Below, piece after piece: positions 35,419 to 44,462 of a DNA stretch of 64,000 nt. Source of the DNA: Planctomycetota bacterium (GTDB lineage Bacteria > Planctomycetota > UBA1135 > GCA-002748355); contig JACKHW010000006.1 of NCBI GenBank assembly GCA_020638795.1, forward strand, positions 372,001 to 436,000, given 5' to 3'. The number at the start of each line of letters is the position of its first letter. Positions within the stretch are counted from its first letter, which is position 1. Below the pieces are notes generated by a model. It ran no database searches. It was not told the origin of the DNA and saw only the letters and a list, made by a program, of their open reading frames with translations. The position numbers and the translations under genes were made by a program.

Positions 35419-38154
35419 TCATCGCGCGACGAGGTGCGCGCTCGTCGGGCTGTCGATGACGAGTTTCGAACGCAGCCCGTTCGGATCGACCCGGAGCACG
35501 GTACGGAACGGCGTGTTCCCGACGCGGACCTCGATTTCGTAGGGCATGGTTCCCGTCAGCTGCAGCTCGCCTGTACGACGTCCGTCGTTCGCGAATTTGA
35601 GGATCGTGTAGTTGTCGACGTGTCTCGACACCGTCGTCCCGTATTGTTCGATCGAAACGGCGCGAACGACGACGTCTAGGGGGCCCGAAATCGAACTCGC
35701 TTCGACCGGCAGCGAAACCGGAGCTTCGAGCAACACTCTGTGGATACCAGGCGTCCAGATGCGCGAAATCGCGCGCCAACGTTTCGGTAGGAGGTCGAGC
35801 GCGAGAGTGTCGTGCGTGCAATGGAACACGAGTTTGCTCCCAGTCTGATCGAGTTTCGCTTGGGCGAGCTCATCAGCGATCGTGTCATCACGGCTACGTA
35901 CGCGCACGTTCGTTTCGACGCTCGCACCTCGAGCTTCGACGAACTGCAGCTCGTATCGATGCAGCGTGTTCGCGTCGAGAATGACGGGAATCTGCTCGCC
36001 AGGCACGATGTCCACAGTCGTGCGTATCGCGCCGATGACGCCGATCCCGCGCCCCTCGATCGTCCACGTGCCCTGGCTGAAACCGCTGATCGGGTAGTGC
36101 GTGACGCCGCTCGAGTCTGTTTTTATGGACAGACCATGCTTTTGTTCGAAGGGGTCGGGAACCTGGGGCGTGAAGATGCAGGCGCAAACCCACGAACGCA
36201 GGTCGGGTGCACGCACCGTCACGACGACCTGCCCTTTGGACAACTGGGTCAACACGCGCGGCGAAGGGCCACGAAGCGGGACGACAGCTGATCCGTGATT
36301 GGCTCCTGCACGAGCGGCGAGCGCCAGGGAGGGGTCACTCGGCAAGCGGGGCAAGTCGAACCGGACGAACCCTTGCGCATCACTTCGACCGACGAGCCCA
36401 GGGATCGCCGCGTAGCCTTTGCCCGCGACTTGTTTCACGACGCGAACATAGGTGTTCGCGATGGGGCGATCGTCCTCGTCGACACAACGTGCGGTAACTC
36501 GGTCACGGGAATCCGAGAGCACGAGCTCGGGCCATTCCCGAACGGTGCCTTTCGCAAGGGTCACGCCTTCGAGTAGGCCCGAAACCGCCGGCGAAGCGGG
36601 GATCCACGCATGGATCGTCTGCTGTCGCGGGGAGCCATCGATGAGGTAGCGCGCGACGTACACGAAGCCGTCCTCGATCGTCGCCATGCGCGAATGTGGC
36701 CGTGGTGAGGGAGGCTCGGGAATGTCGAAGACGATTCTCTCGGGCAGGCTCTCTTGATCCTCGCGTCGGACGCGAGTCTTCGCGAAGGCGTAGCCGCGGT
36801 CCATCCTCACGGTTCTTTCTTCGCTAGCATTCGGTGAACTTGGACCGACGAAAGAGCCGCCGGCGTCACACTGCACGTGAGTGCCGTAACAATAGAACTC
36901 GAATTGCGCGCCGATCCCGACATGGTCGAAGTGAACGGTGTCGACCCCGCATGGTTTCAGTGCGCGCAACGGTTCTCGCTCGACCTCGAGGCTGCCGAGC
37001 GACAGCGACTCGAAGTTCAAGTTGCCCTCCAGCGCGAAATCGAGTTTCGAGTCGTCGGCAGCGACGACGCGGAAATCCAATGAGCCTGTTTCGGGCACGA
37101 CGAGGAACACGTCGTCAGTGAGAAAACCACCACCGTGGTGACAACGAACCAAGGTGTGTGTCGGACTCGCCGCCGGGACGGCCGGAGTGCAGAGGAGTGC
37201 AGCTAGTCGGCGATGCTCCGTCTTTTGCACGTCTTTGGTGTCGATAAGCTCCTCTCGACGCGATGCCTCACGAGGCAGCTCGAGAACGCGGAGATCTTCG
37301 AGCAGAAAGCGAGCGAACAGCAGGCGGATGCGTCCGTCCGGTCCCGATACGAAGGTGCCGCAGGGGCCCACCTTCTTGCGATCGATCGCGGAGTCCGTGC
37401 TCTTGGGGGAAGTCTCGTAGGCGGCCAACATCTGCGCATCGAGCGCGTGCGCGACAACGGGGCAGTTCGGTACGTCCTCCCCACTGGAGTTCATGCAGTG
37501 GATCGTGACATCACTCGCGGGCTCGAGGGTCACGACCCGCTCGACGATGGGCACCGCACCCGATTTGCAATCATCTTGCACCGATGCCCATGCGTCGCCA
37601 ATCGTCTCACGATCCAAGACGAACGCGCGCGTCTGTCCACCATCCTTCGAGCGTGCACATCCGAGTGTCGAGTCGCGCGGGTCGAACGTGAACTCGACGA
37701 TGCCCGTGTCGTCCGCAGTCGCGAGCGTGCCGTGCGTCTCACACCAGACCAAGCTGCGCCATGGTTCGCGGAGAGTTTCTGCGTGCGGATTCTTGGCTGC
37801 AGTTCGTTCGAGGGCTTCGTGGACGAACTCTTCCGAAGCGATGCGGACCTCGGCACCGGCAGCGATTCGGCCGCTTCCGTCGAGGATGCGCAATCGCCAC
37901 CGCACGGCGTACTGCTCTTGCGGGCTGGCAGGGTTGCGGACCGATTCTGCGACGCCGGCGTCGTTCTCCGGTTCGGGCAATCGCGAGCTCGAAGTCGATG
38001 TTGTCGGCCCATCGAGATCGAGATCGGCTTTGGCGAGTCCCGGTTCGATGGTCCTGTTCGACGCGGAGGACAGGAAGTATGTCGATGCGAATGCGACGAG
38101 GAGGGCCGCGACCCCGAGGGTCCACAGGGCGGTTCGCTGCGGCTTGACGGACAT
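35419..38154 (-). CDS. Large exported or anchored protein with regulatory-like beta domains
   Basis: A 911-residue protein of unknown function. Residues 1-30 contain a basic start and one hydrophobic stretch (LWTLGVAALLVAFASTYFL), which is either an N-terminal anchor or a signal peptide. The remainder is probably a string of beta-sandwich domains: segments such as WRLRILDGSGRIAAGAEVRI, VTARCVDEDDRPIANTYVRV and TTVDIVPGEQIPVILD have the look of carboxypeptidase regulatory-like or Ig-like folds. No catalytic motif is visible. Similar very large secreted proteins with such domains are frequent in Planctomycetota. The gene is convergent with trxC and divergent from the two-component operon at 38327. 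Confidence 0.7.
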   Translation of the reverse strand: MSVKPQRTALWTLGVAALLVAFASTYFLSSASNRTIEPGLAKADLDLDGPTTSTSSSRLPEPENDAGVAESVRNPASPQEQYAVRWRLRILDGSGRIAAGAEVRIASEEFVHEALERTAAKNPHAETLREPWRSLVWCETHGTLATADDTGIVEFTFDPRDSTLGCARSKDGGQTRAFVLDRETIGDAWASVQDDCKSGAVPIVERVVTLEPASDVTIHCMNSSGEDVPNCPVVAHALDAQMLAAYETSPKSTDSAIDRKKVGPCGTFVSGPDGRIRLLFARFLLEDLRVLELPREASRREELIDTKDVQKTEHRRLAALLCTPAVPAASPTHTLVRCHHGGGFLTDDVFLVVPETGSLDFRVVAADDSKLDFALEGNLNFESLSLGSLEVEREPLRALKPCGVDTVHFDHVGIGAQFEFYCYGTHVQCDAGGSFVGPSSPNASEERTVRMDRGYAFAKTRVRREDQESLPERIVFDIPEPPSPRPHSRMATIEDGFVYVARYLIDGSPRQQTIHAWIPASPAVSGLLEGVTLAKGTVREWPELVLSDSRDRVTARCVDEDDRPIANTYVRVVKQVAGKGYAAIPGLVGRSDAQGFVRFDLPRLPSDPSLALAARAGANHGSAVVPLRGPSPRVLTQLSKGQVVVTVRAPDLRSWVCACIFTPQVPDPFEQKHGLSIKTDSSGVTHYPISGFSQGTWTIEGRGIGVIGAIRTTVDIVPGEQIPVILDANTLHRYELQFVEARGASVETNVRVRSRDDTIADELAQAKLDQTGSKLVFHCTHDTLALDLLPKRWRAISRIWTPGIHRVLLEAPVSLPVEASSISGPLDVVVRAVSIEQYGTTVSRHVDNYTILKFANDGRRTGELQLTGTMPYEIEVRVGNTPFRTVLRVDPNGLRSKLVIDSPTSAHLVAR

Positions 38155-38326
38155 GGTTGCAGGATAGGTAGTGCGCGTGCTCCGTCGCTGATTCAGCGTC
38201 GGTTCACCTGGCTCGCCGTAGACTCACGGTGCCTGCCTGAGTTTTTCAACACTCCGGTGAGAGGCAGAGGTCGGCCTGCAAGCTGACTGGCCCGTTTGTC
38301 CATGGCTGCCACGAAGAGGTCCAGTC

Positions 38327-39007
38327 TTGACTCGAGTCCTGATCGTCGAAGACGAGCCGATCCTCGCCCGTTCGTTGCGCGTCGGCCTGACCGACGAGAG
38401 TTACGTCGTCGATGTCGCGGGGGACGGTGAAGAGGCGCTCTGGTACGCGGCGTCGGGCTTCCACAATGCGATGCTCCTCGACGTGAGGATCCCGAAGCTG
38501 AATGGCATCGAGGTCTGTCGCCGACTTCGCAAGGGTGGTGCCGTCGTGCCGATTCTGATGTTGACGGCATGCGATGCGACCGAAGAGGTTGTCGCCGGTC
38601 TCGATGCCGGGGCCGATGACTACATGACCAAGCCGTTCGAGTTCGCCGAACTACTCGCGCGATTGCGAGCGCTGATGCGGCGAGGATCGCGCGGCGGGAC
38701 ATCGGTGCTCCGGATGGGCGGGCTCGAGCTGGACACTTCGGCTCGCACGGTCACCCACGATGGGCAGCTCGTCGTCTTGACCAACATGGAATATCGACTC
38801 CTCGCGCATCTCCTGCACAACCTGGGTTCGGTGCAGAGTCGTGATCGGATCCAGGCTGCGCTGTGGGATGACGAGACCGGTCCCGATTCCAACGTCCTCG
38901 AAGTGCTGGTGTCGGGCTTGCGACGCAAGCTGCATGGCGGTTCGGCCGACGGTTGCTTGCAGACGCGGCGAGGTGTCGGCTACGTGCTGGTGGACGTCGC
39001 TTCGTGA
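38327..39007 (+). CDS. OmpR/PhoB-family response regulator
   Basis: A 226-residue two-component regulator starting at TTG 38327, supported by AGAGG 7 bases upstream; no better start exists. The receiver domain (1-118) has the acidic pair Glu8/Asp9, the phospho-acceptor Asp52 in LLDVRIP, the switch threonine region MLTACD and Lys102 in TKPFEF. The C-terminal winged helix (130-226) is of the OmpR type (LTNMEYRLLAHLLHNLG, DSNVLEVLVSGLRRKL, RRGVGYVL), close to the QseB/PmrA subgroup. The stop overlaps the kinase GTG start, so the pair is coupled. Its likely targets include the downstream PepSY-like gene. Confidence 0.93.
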   Translation: MTRVLIVEDEPILARSLRVGLTDESYVVDVAGDGEEALWYAASGFHNAMLLDVRIPKLNGIEVCRRLRKGGAVVPILMLTACDATEEVVAGLDAGADDYMTKPFEFAELLARLRALMRRGSRGGTSVLRMGGLELDTSARTVTHDGQLVVLTNMEYRLLAHLLHNLGSVQSRDRIQAALWDDETGPDSNVLEVLVSGLRRKLHGGSADGCLQTRRGVGYVLVDVAS

Positions 39008-40419
39008 AGGCCCTCTCGATTCGCACGAGCTTGACGCTTTGGTTCGTCGTGATGACAGGCGTGCTGCTCATCGGTTTCGGCGCGACACTCTATTTCGGGA
39101 TGCGGGCGACGTTGAGGACGGAGTTCGATCGCAGGCTCCTGACGCGTGCCGAGGCGCTCGTCGCGGTCTGCGAGTGGGAAGAAGATGCGCGTGCCGTCGA
39201 GTTCGAAATGCAACCCGAGATGGCGGCCGAGTTCATCGCGATGGGGAAGCGCGAGGCGGGCTCGGGCACGTTCACGTTCGAGATCCGGTCCTTGCCTGAA
39301 GACCGCATTCTGCACGCATCGGATCCAGTCTTGCCGGCTCTCGCGGGCGAGAGCGACGTCGGAGCATCGTTCGCGTTCGCTGATAGACATGAACTGTTGC
39401 GTGAATGTTCGCTGCGGCGAACTCTGCCGACGGAATCCGACGTACTTCCTGCACCCGAAGTGCTCGTCCGAGTCGCGGCGAGCTATGAGTTGGTCGTGGA
39501 TCAGCTGGCACGTGTGCGGACGATCATCTATCTCTTGACCGCCATCGCGGTCGTGGTCGTCGTCGCGTTCGGGCTCTTCTTGTCGCGCCGATTCGTGCGC
39601 CCGCTGCGCGAACTCGGAGCTGCAGCGTCCCAGGTGGGACAACAGCGTGGTGCGTCGATGCCGAAGCGTGGCAGTGACGACGAAGTCGACCGGCTCGCCT
39701 CGATCCTCGACCGGACGTTCTCCGCGCTCGAAGACGCGGCTGAGCGGAAAGCGCGCTTCACCGCGGACGCTGCACACGAACTCCGCAATCCCGTCAGCGT
39801 GATCCGCAATGCAGCCGAGATTGCACTCCGCGAGGGAAGAACGGCCGACGAGATGCGGGAGTTCTTGGTCGACATTCGTACGACGTCGAAGCGCATGGGC
39901 GACATCGTCGAATCCTTGCTCACGCTCGCGCGCATGGATGCCGAGTCCGGGGTCGCACGCTCCGAGGTCGTCGACTTCGCGAGCATCGTTCGCGATTCCG
40001 TGACGGCAGCTCGCATCGAGGCGCCGACGCGCATCCACAGCGACGTCAACGCCGGTGCATTCGTCGCTGGAGAGCAGAATCTCCTTCGGATTCTCGTCGA
40101 CAATCTGATCGGGAACGCGTTGCGTCACGGAAATGGTTCGACCGTGCACGTGGAACTCGGCACTCGCGATGCACAGCGAGTCGTGCTCACCGTGACCGAC
40201 CATGGACCGGGTATCCCGGAAGAGCTGCGCGATGCCGTGTTCCGTCGCTTTCACCGCGGGAACGGACAGCGATCGCTCGAAGGTGCGGGACTCGGTCTCG
40301 CGATCGTCGCCGAAGTCGCCGCTGCGCATCGCGCGACGTGTCGCATCGAATCTGCCGATCCCGGTGCACGGGTCGTGGTCGAACTGCCGATCGCCGATCC
40401 GTACGAGCTCAGCCATTGA
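39004..40419 (+). CDS. Sensor histidine kinase
   Basis: A 471-residue membrane histidine kinase partner of the preceding regulator; GTG 39004 overlaps its stop (GTGA). Membrane helix 1 lies at about 11-30 and helix 2 at about 174-193, enclosing a 140-residue periplasmic sensor region with the acidic start EWEEDARAVEFEMQPEM. HAMP follows at 194-250. The HisKA domain carries the phosphorylated His258 in DAAHELRNP. The ATPase domain has the N box NLIGNALRHG, the G1 box DHGPGIPEEL, and the G2 region GAGLGLAIVAE. The acidic sensor and the downstream PepSY-like protein suggest that a metal or envelope stress may be sensed; that is inference. Confidence 0.93.
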   Translation: MKALSIRTSLTLWFVVMTGVLLIGFGATLYFGMRATLRTEFDRRLLTRAEALVAVCEWEEDARAVEFEMQPEMAAEFIAMGKREAGSGTFTFEIRSLPEDRILHASDPVLPALAGESDVGASFAFADRHELLRECSLRRTLPTESDVLPAPEVLVRVAASYELVVDQLARVRTIIYLLTAIAVVVVVAFGLFLSRRFVRPLRELGAAASQVGQQRGASMPKRGSDDEVDRLASILDRTFSALEDAAERKARFTADAAHELRNPVSVIRNAAEIALREGRTADEMREFLVDIRTTSKRMGDIVESLLTLARMDAESGVARSEVVDFASIVRDSVTAARIEAPTRIHSDVNAGAFVAGEQNLLRILVDNLIGNALRHGNGSTVHVELGTRDAQRVVLTVTDHGPGIPEELRDAVFRRFHRGNGQRSLEGAGLGLAIVAEVAAAHRATCRIESADPGARVVVELPIADPYELSH

Positions 40420-40436
40420 AAGAAAGCGCATGCACT

Positions 40437-40487
40437 CAGCGGCGCTTCACGTGACAGGACTACGTTCGAACCAGCAATGCGCCGCTG
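40437..40487 (+). promoter_or_regulatory. Inverted repeat in the leader of the PepSY-like gene
   Basis: cagcggcgc (40437-40445) pairs perfectly with gcgccgctg (40479-40487) across a 33-base loop. It begins 18 bases after the kinase stop and ends 52 bases before the next start. It may reduce read-through or be a regulator site; no T-rich tract follows. Confidence 0.35.
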
Positions 40488-40539
40488 CCTGATGCAAGCC
40501 GGCGATCGAACCTCGATGACCAGGAAGAAGGAGAGAAGG

Positions 40540-41856
40540 ATGAGTACGAAGAAGTCCACCATGGCACGCGCGTTGGCCCTCGCACTCGCGACCTCGTGCA
40601 CGAGCCTCGTTGCACAGGACGGTGAAAAGAAGGTGACCCTCGACAAAGTACCTCAGGCGGTCCAGAAGGCGATCCGCGAGAAGGTCGGCAAGGGCAGGTT
40701 GGTCGACATCGGCAAGTACGAGAAGGACGGCAAGGCGGTCTACGAGATCGAGATGGTCGTCGATGGAAAGGAGTACGACGTCCTCTTCCGCGAGGACGGA
40801 TCGGTAGTACGGAAGTCGCTCGAAGGTGAGAAGTCGGAGAAGCGCACCGAAACGCAAGAGCGTGGAGAAAAGGGCGAGAAGAACGAACGCGAGAACCGCA
40901 AGGAAGAAGACGAAGACGAGAACGAAGAGCGTGAAGAACGCAAGAGCCGCGGTGAACGCAAAGAAGGCAAGCGCGGTCGCGACGACGAAGAGGAAGGCGA
41001 CGAAGAAGGCGAAGAACACGAAGGTCGCGGGAAGCAGAAGGAAGGCAAGCGCGGTCGTGACGACGATGATGAGGAGAAAGAGGAAGGCGACGACGAGGAC
41101 GAAGAGCACGAAGGTCGCGGTGAGCGCAAGGAAGGCAAGCAGGGACGCCACGAGGAAGGCGACGAGGAGGAAGGCGACGAGGAAGACAGTGAGTCAGAAC
41201 ACGCGCATGGTGCACACGCCAGTGCGACGCGATTCCAGACCGACTTCTGCCTCGAGACGCGTGAACTGACGACGGTCGGGCGTAGCCGCTTCTTCGTTCT
41301 CGAGCCTGGCTATCGCCTCGTTCTCGAGGGCAAGGACGACGAAGGGACGCCCGAACGGCTCACGATCACCGTCCTCGACGAGACGCGCCTCATCGGTGGG
41401 TTCGAGACGCGCGTCGTCGAAGAACGCGAGACGAAGAACGGCGAACTCGTGGAGATCTCCCGCAACTTCGTCGCGATGTGTCCGATGTCGAAGAGCGTCT
41501 TCTACTTCGGCGAAGAGGTCGACATCTACGAGAACGGAGACGTCATCGGACACAAGGGGGCGTGGATCCACGGTCGCGACGGTGCGCGTGCAGGGCTCAT
41601 GATGCCGGGAGAGCCGGTGCTCGGTGCCGCCTATTACGAAGAACTGGCGCCCAAGGTCGCCATGGATCGCGCGCGTATCCACAGGCTCGACGCGGTCGTC
41701 GCGACGCCGGTCGGCATTCTCAAGAACTGCCTCGAGGTCTTCGAAGAGAATCAGCTCGATGGCGAGAAGGAATACAAGCGACACGCACCAGGAATCGGGC
41801 TCGTGCAAGACGAGAACCTCGTGCTCGTCGAGTACGGGTTCGTCAAGAAGGGCTGA
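40540..41856 (+). CDS. Exported PepSY-like protein with charged repeats
   Basis: A 438-residue exported protein. The ATG at 40540 has AGGAGAG upstream. Residues 1-25 form a signal peptide. Residues 32-92 match the PepSY-like fold: VPQAVQKAIREKV, then YEKDGKAVYEIEMVVDGKEYDV and VLFREDGSVV. About residues 95-225 are almost wholly Glu, Asp, Lys, Arg and Gly, in imperfect repeats. The C-terminal 210 residues are a folded unknown domain with FVLEPGYRLVLEG, EISRNFVAMC and YKRHAPGIGLVQD. PepSY-type proteins are often regulated by adjacent two-component systems, as here. The charged region could bind calcium or other cations. The converging modC gene ends 20 bases away. Confidence 0.78.
   Translation: MSTKKSTMARALALALATSCTSLVAQDGEKKVTLDKVPQAVQKAIREKVGKGRLVDIGKYEKDGKAVYEIEMVVDGKEYDVLFREDGSVVRKSLEGEKSEKRTETQERGEKGEKNERENRKEEDEDENEEREERKSRGERKEGKRGRDDEEEGDEEGEEHEGRGKQKEGKRGRDDDDEEKEEGDDEDEEHEGRGERKEGKQGRHEEGDEEEGDEEDSESEHAHGAHASATRFQTDFCLETRELTTVGRSRFFVLEPGYRLVLEGKDDEGTPERLTITVLDETRLIGGFETRVVEERETKNGELVEISRNFVAMCPMSKSVFYFGEEVDIYENGDVIGHKGAWIHGRDGARAGLMMPGEPVLGAAYYEELAPKVAMDRARIHRLDAVVATPVGILKNCLEVFEENQLDGEKEYKRHAPGIGLVQDENLVLVEYGFVKKG
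40948..41160 (+). repeat. Imperfect coding repeats in the charged region
   Basis: Three copies of a roughly 45-base block encoding GRG-(E/K)-(R/Q)-KEGK-(R/Q)-GR start at 40948, 41026 and 41116, so the periods are 78 and 90 bases. All periods are multiples of three and keep the reading frame. Acidic spacers of variable length separate the copies. Confidence 0.75.
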
Positions 41857-41875
41857 GCAGGACCTTCGCGGCGAA

Positions 41876-42922
41876 TCAGTGTGGCGAAACGACGAGTTCG
41901 GTCGCCTTGATCGCCGCGAAGATCGTGCGTCCTTCGTGCAAGCGGAGCGCCTCGACGGATGCCGTCGTGACTTCAGCCACCAGCGGCAGTGAACCGGTCA
42001 GCTGCACGCGGTGGCGATCGTGCAACGATTCGATGTGAAGTACGCGGAGTTCGAAGACGTTGCGCGGTGATCCGGTGGGTCGCTCGGGAAAGAGCGACAC
42101 CGCACGTGGATGCAGCGTCACGACGACGTCGCCGTCGATCGGGGAGACGACCGTCAGTTCTGCGTTGCCGATCGTGACGATGCTGCCCTGACAATGGCCG
42201 ACGAACCGGTTCACACCGGCAAGATCTGCAACGTAGTTCGACAGAGGTCGTCTCGCGAGTTCGTCGGCGGTGCCGCTCTGGATGACGCATCCGGCCTCCA
42301 GAACGATCAAGCGGTCGGCGAGTGCGATCGCATCACCGATGTCGTGCGCGACGAGGAGGCGAGGGCCTTCGAAGTTCGCGAGATGAGACCGAAGCACGCT
42401 CTCGAGAGTGACTCGTGCCGAGGCATCGACGGCAGCGAGTGGTTCGTCGAGTAGCAACATGTCCGGCTCGTACGCGAGTGCGCGGGCAAGCGCCACCCGC
42501 GCTGCTTCACCTCCGGACAACGCGACTGGCTTCTCGTCGCGCTTCGTGATCCCGACGCGTTCGAGCCACTCCTGTGCCGTCGCGCGCGCGATGCGCTTGT
42601 CGATTCCGCGGCTCCTGGGACCGTAGGCGACGTTGTCGAGAACCGACATCGCCGGAAACAGGCGATGGTCCTGGAACACGACTCCAAGGCGTCGCTCCTC
42701 TGGTGGGATGAAGTTGGCCGCGCTCCCATCGTCGAACAAGCGCATGCCGAGCCTGACATTGCCATGCTCGAGGCGAACGAGCCCGGCGAGTGCGTGGAGA
42801 CAGCTCGTCTTCCCGGCTCCGTTGGGACCGACGAGAGCGACCGTCTCGCCCGCACCTGCCAGCAAGTGCGCGTCGATCCGCAGCGCGCCTCTTCGGAGTC
42901 CAATCGATGCATCGAGCTTCAT
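41876..42922 (-). CDS. modC: Molybdate ABC transporter ATP-binding protein
   Basis: ATPase subunit of the molybdate importer, 348 residues. Residues 1-215 form the ABC domain: Walker A GPNGAGKT near residue 33, Q-loop in VVFQDHRLFP, signature LSGGEAAR, Walker B MLLLDEP and the switch histidine in LLVAHD. The C-terminal 120 residues hold the molybdate/TOBE-type regulatory domain (NVFELRVLHIESLHDRHRVQL and VEALRLHEG), which separates ModC from most other importer ATPases. The start overlaps the modB stop by four bases (ATGA). Last gene of the modABC set; no ModE-binding site could be identified. Confidence 0.92.
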   Translation of the reverse strand: MKLDASIGLRRGALRIDAHLLAGAGETVALVGPNGAGKTSCLHALAGLVRLEHGNVRLGMRLFDDGSAANFIPPEERRLGVVFQDHRLFPAMSVLDNVAYGPRSRGIDKRIARATAQEWLERVGITKRDEKPVALSGGEAARVALARALAYEPDMLLLDEPLAAVDASARVTLESVLRSHLANFEGPRLLVAHDIGDAIALADRLIVLEAGCVIQSGTADELARRPLSNYVADLAGVNRFVGHCQGSIVTIGNAELTVVSPIDGDVVVTLHPRAVSLFPERPTGSPRNVFELRVLHIESLHDRHRVQLTGSLPLVAEVTTASVEALRLHEGRTIFAAIKATELVVSPH

Positions 42923-43722
42923 CGTGCCGTTCGTCCAGTGGGGAACCAGCGCTTGCGCAAGACGAAGAGCACGGCCGCCGCGATCGCGATCAAGACGAAG
43001 CTCAGCGTGATCGCGGCTTCGGGGGAGGTTTCGAGTGCCGTGTACACCGCCAGTGGCATCGTGCGCGTCGTGCTCTCGAGGTTGCCCGCGAACGTGATCG
43101 TCGCGCCGAACTCACCGAGGGCACGCGCCCAAGCGAGTATCGAAGCCGCTTGGAGTGACGGTGCGATCATCGGCAAGGTGATCGTCGTCAGGATGCGCCA
43201 CGGCTTTGCACCGAGTGTGGCTGCCGCATCTGCGGCTCGAGTGTCGGATGCGCGCAGACCGCTTTCGGCCGTGAGCACGAAGAAGGGCAACGCGACCCAC
43301 GTTTCGGCGACGATCACTCCCGCTGTCGAGAACGGCAACGCGATGCCGAACCAAGCGTCGAGGTACTGACCGAAGACTCCGTTGCGTCCGAACGCGAGGA
43401 GGAGTGCGAGACCTCCGACGACCGGCGGCAGGACCATCGGTAGCAGGACGAGTGCACGGACGACGTTGTTCCACCGAGATGTCTCACTCGCCATCCATAC
43501 CGCGAGCGGCAAGCCGATCGCGAACGACAGTGCCGTCGCCGCGAGGGAACACTCGATGGACAACCACAATGCACTCAGCACCTCTGGACGCGAAATCTGG
43601 TCGAGGATCGTCGGCCAAGGAGCACGAAGCGCGAGCCCGAGGAGAGGCAGTCCGATGAGCCCGCACGCGACGATGACCGCGATGAGCGACGCTCGAGGTG
43701 GTGGATGCGGGTGTCCTGTCAC
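42919..43722 (-). CDS. modB: Molybdate ABC transporter permease
   Basis: Inner-membrane channel subunit, 267 residues. The GTG at 43722 overlaps the modA stop (GTGA) and removes an Arg-rich upstream stretch that does not look coding. Six membrane helices are visible, from ASLIAVIVACGLIGLPLLGLAL through LSFVLIAIAAAVLFVL. The EAA loop that docks on the ATPase is present as AADAAATLGAKPWRILTTITLP followed by ARALGEFGATITFAG, which is characteristic of ModB. Length is slightly above the usual 225-230 because of an N-terminal extension. Translationally coupled on both sides. Confidence 0.92.
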   Translation of the reverse strand: MTGHPHPPPRASLIAVIVACGLIGLPLLGLALRAPWPTILDQISRPEVLSALWLSIECSLAATALSFAIGLPLAVWMASETSRWNNVVRALVLLPMVLPPVVGGLALLLAFGRNGVFGQYLDAWFGIALPFSTAGVIVAETWVALPFFVLTAESGLRASDTRAADAAATLGAKPWRILTTITLPMIAPSLQAASILAWARALGEFGATITFAGNLESTTRTMPLAVYTALETSPEAAITLSFVLIAIAAAVLFVLRKRWFPTGRTAR

Positions 43723-44462
43723 GGTGTTTCGAACCCATGGTGCATCAAGATGCGCTCTGCGTCCTTCGACTCGAGGAAGCGCACGAAGGATGCACCGAGG
43801 TCGCCGTCGGTATTGGCTGCGACATAGGTTGCCGTGACGTCCCATCTCGGATCGATGGCGACGTGCTCGATGCGCTTGCCAAGCGCCTTCGCATCGGTGG
43901 CATAGACGATTCCTGCATCGGCCTCGCCGAGCGCGACCTTGTGCGCGACGCTGCGAACACTCGGCTCGTCCGAGACCGAAGTCACGGTGATGCTCGCCTT
44001 GGCGAGCGCTTCTCGCGCATAGCGCCCCGCCGGCACATCGGGTCCGCAGAGGAGGACGCGAAGCCCGTCTCGCGACAGATCCTCGAGCGAACGGATGCCG
44101 AGCGGATTGCCCGGCCTCGTCACGATCACGAGCTTGTTCTTGGCGAAGACGATCGTGTCCCCGTGGACTCGACCGAAATCGACGACGCGTTGCATCTGCA
44201 CGGTATCCGCCGAGGCGAACACGTCGACGGACGCGCCTTCGCGGATCTGCAAGACGAGTTGTGGCGTACCAGCGACGTGGATCTTGGGCGTTGATGCACC
44301 GGTTGCCTTGGCGAACGACTCGGCGAGCTCACGGAATGGCCCCTGCAGGGACGCAGCTGCGAAGATCAGCAACGAGCCGTCGTCGTGCGAGCACGACCCG
44401 AGGCCGCAGATCGCGACCGCAGTCAAGGTGGCAAAGGCGCCGATCGCTCGGACGGTTCTCAT
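43719..44462 (-). CDS. modA: Molybdate-binding lipoprotein
   Basis: Periplasmic solute-binding subunit, 247 residues. The ATG at 44462 overlaps the upstream stop (ATGA) like its neighbours; an in-frame ATG at 44477 is an alternative. Residues 1-24 are a lipoprotein signal ending in the lipobox LGSC. The mature part shows the ModA marks: LLIFAAASLQGPF at the first anion-binding loop, ASVDVFASAD, and DAGIVYATDA near the second. These loops bind the oxyanion through serines and backbone amides. It works with ModB and ModC to import molybdate for molybdenum cofactor enzymes. Specificity for tungstate instead cannot be excluded by eye. Confidence 0.93.
   Translation of the reverse strand: MRTVRAIGAFATLTAVAICGLGSCSHDDGSLLIFAAASLQGPFRELAESFAKATGASTPKIHVAGTPQLVLQIREGASVDVFASADTVQMQRVVDFGRVHGDTIVFAKNKLVIVTRPGNPLGIRSLEDLSRDGLRVLLCGPDVPAGRYAREALAKASITVTSVSDEPSVRSVAHKVALGEADAGIVYATDAKALGKRIEHVAIDPRWDVTATYVAANTDGDLGASFVRFLESKDAERILMHHGFETP

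Noticed and set aside
40948..41160. Repeats in the charged region considered as a CRISPR array
   Set aside because: The repeats are in frame, vary in length, lack constant unique spacers and lie inside a clear coding sequence.
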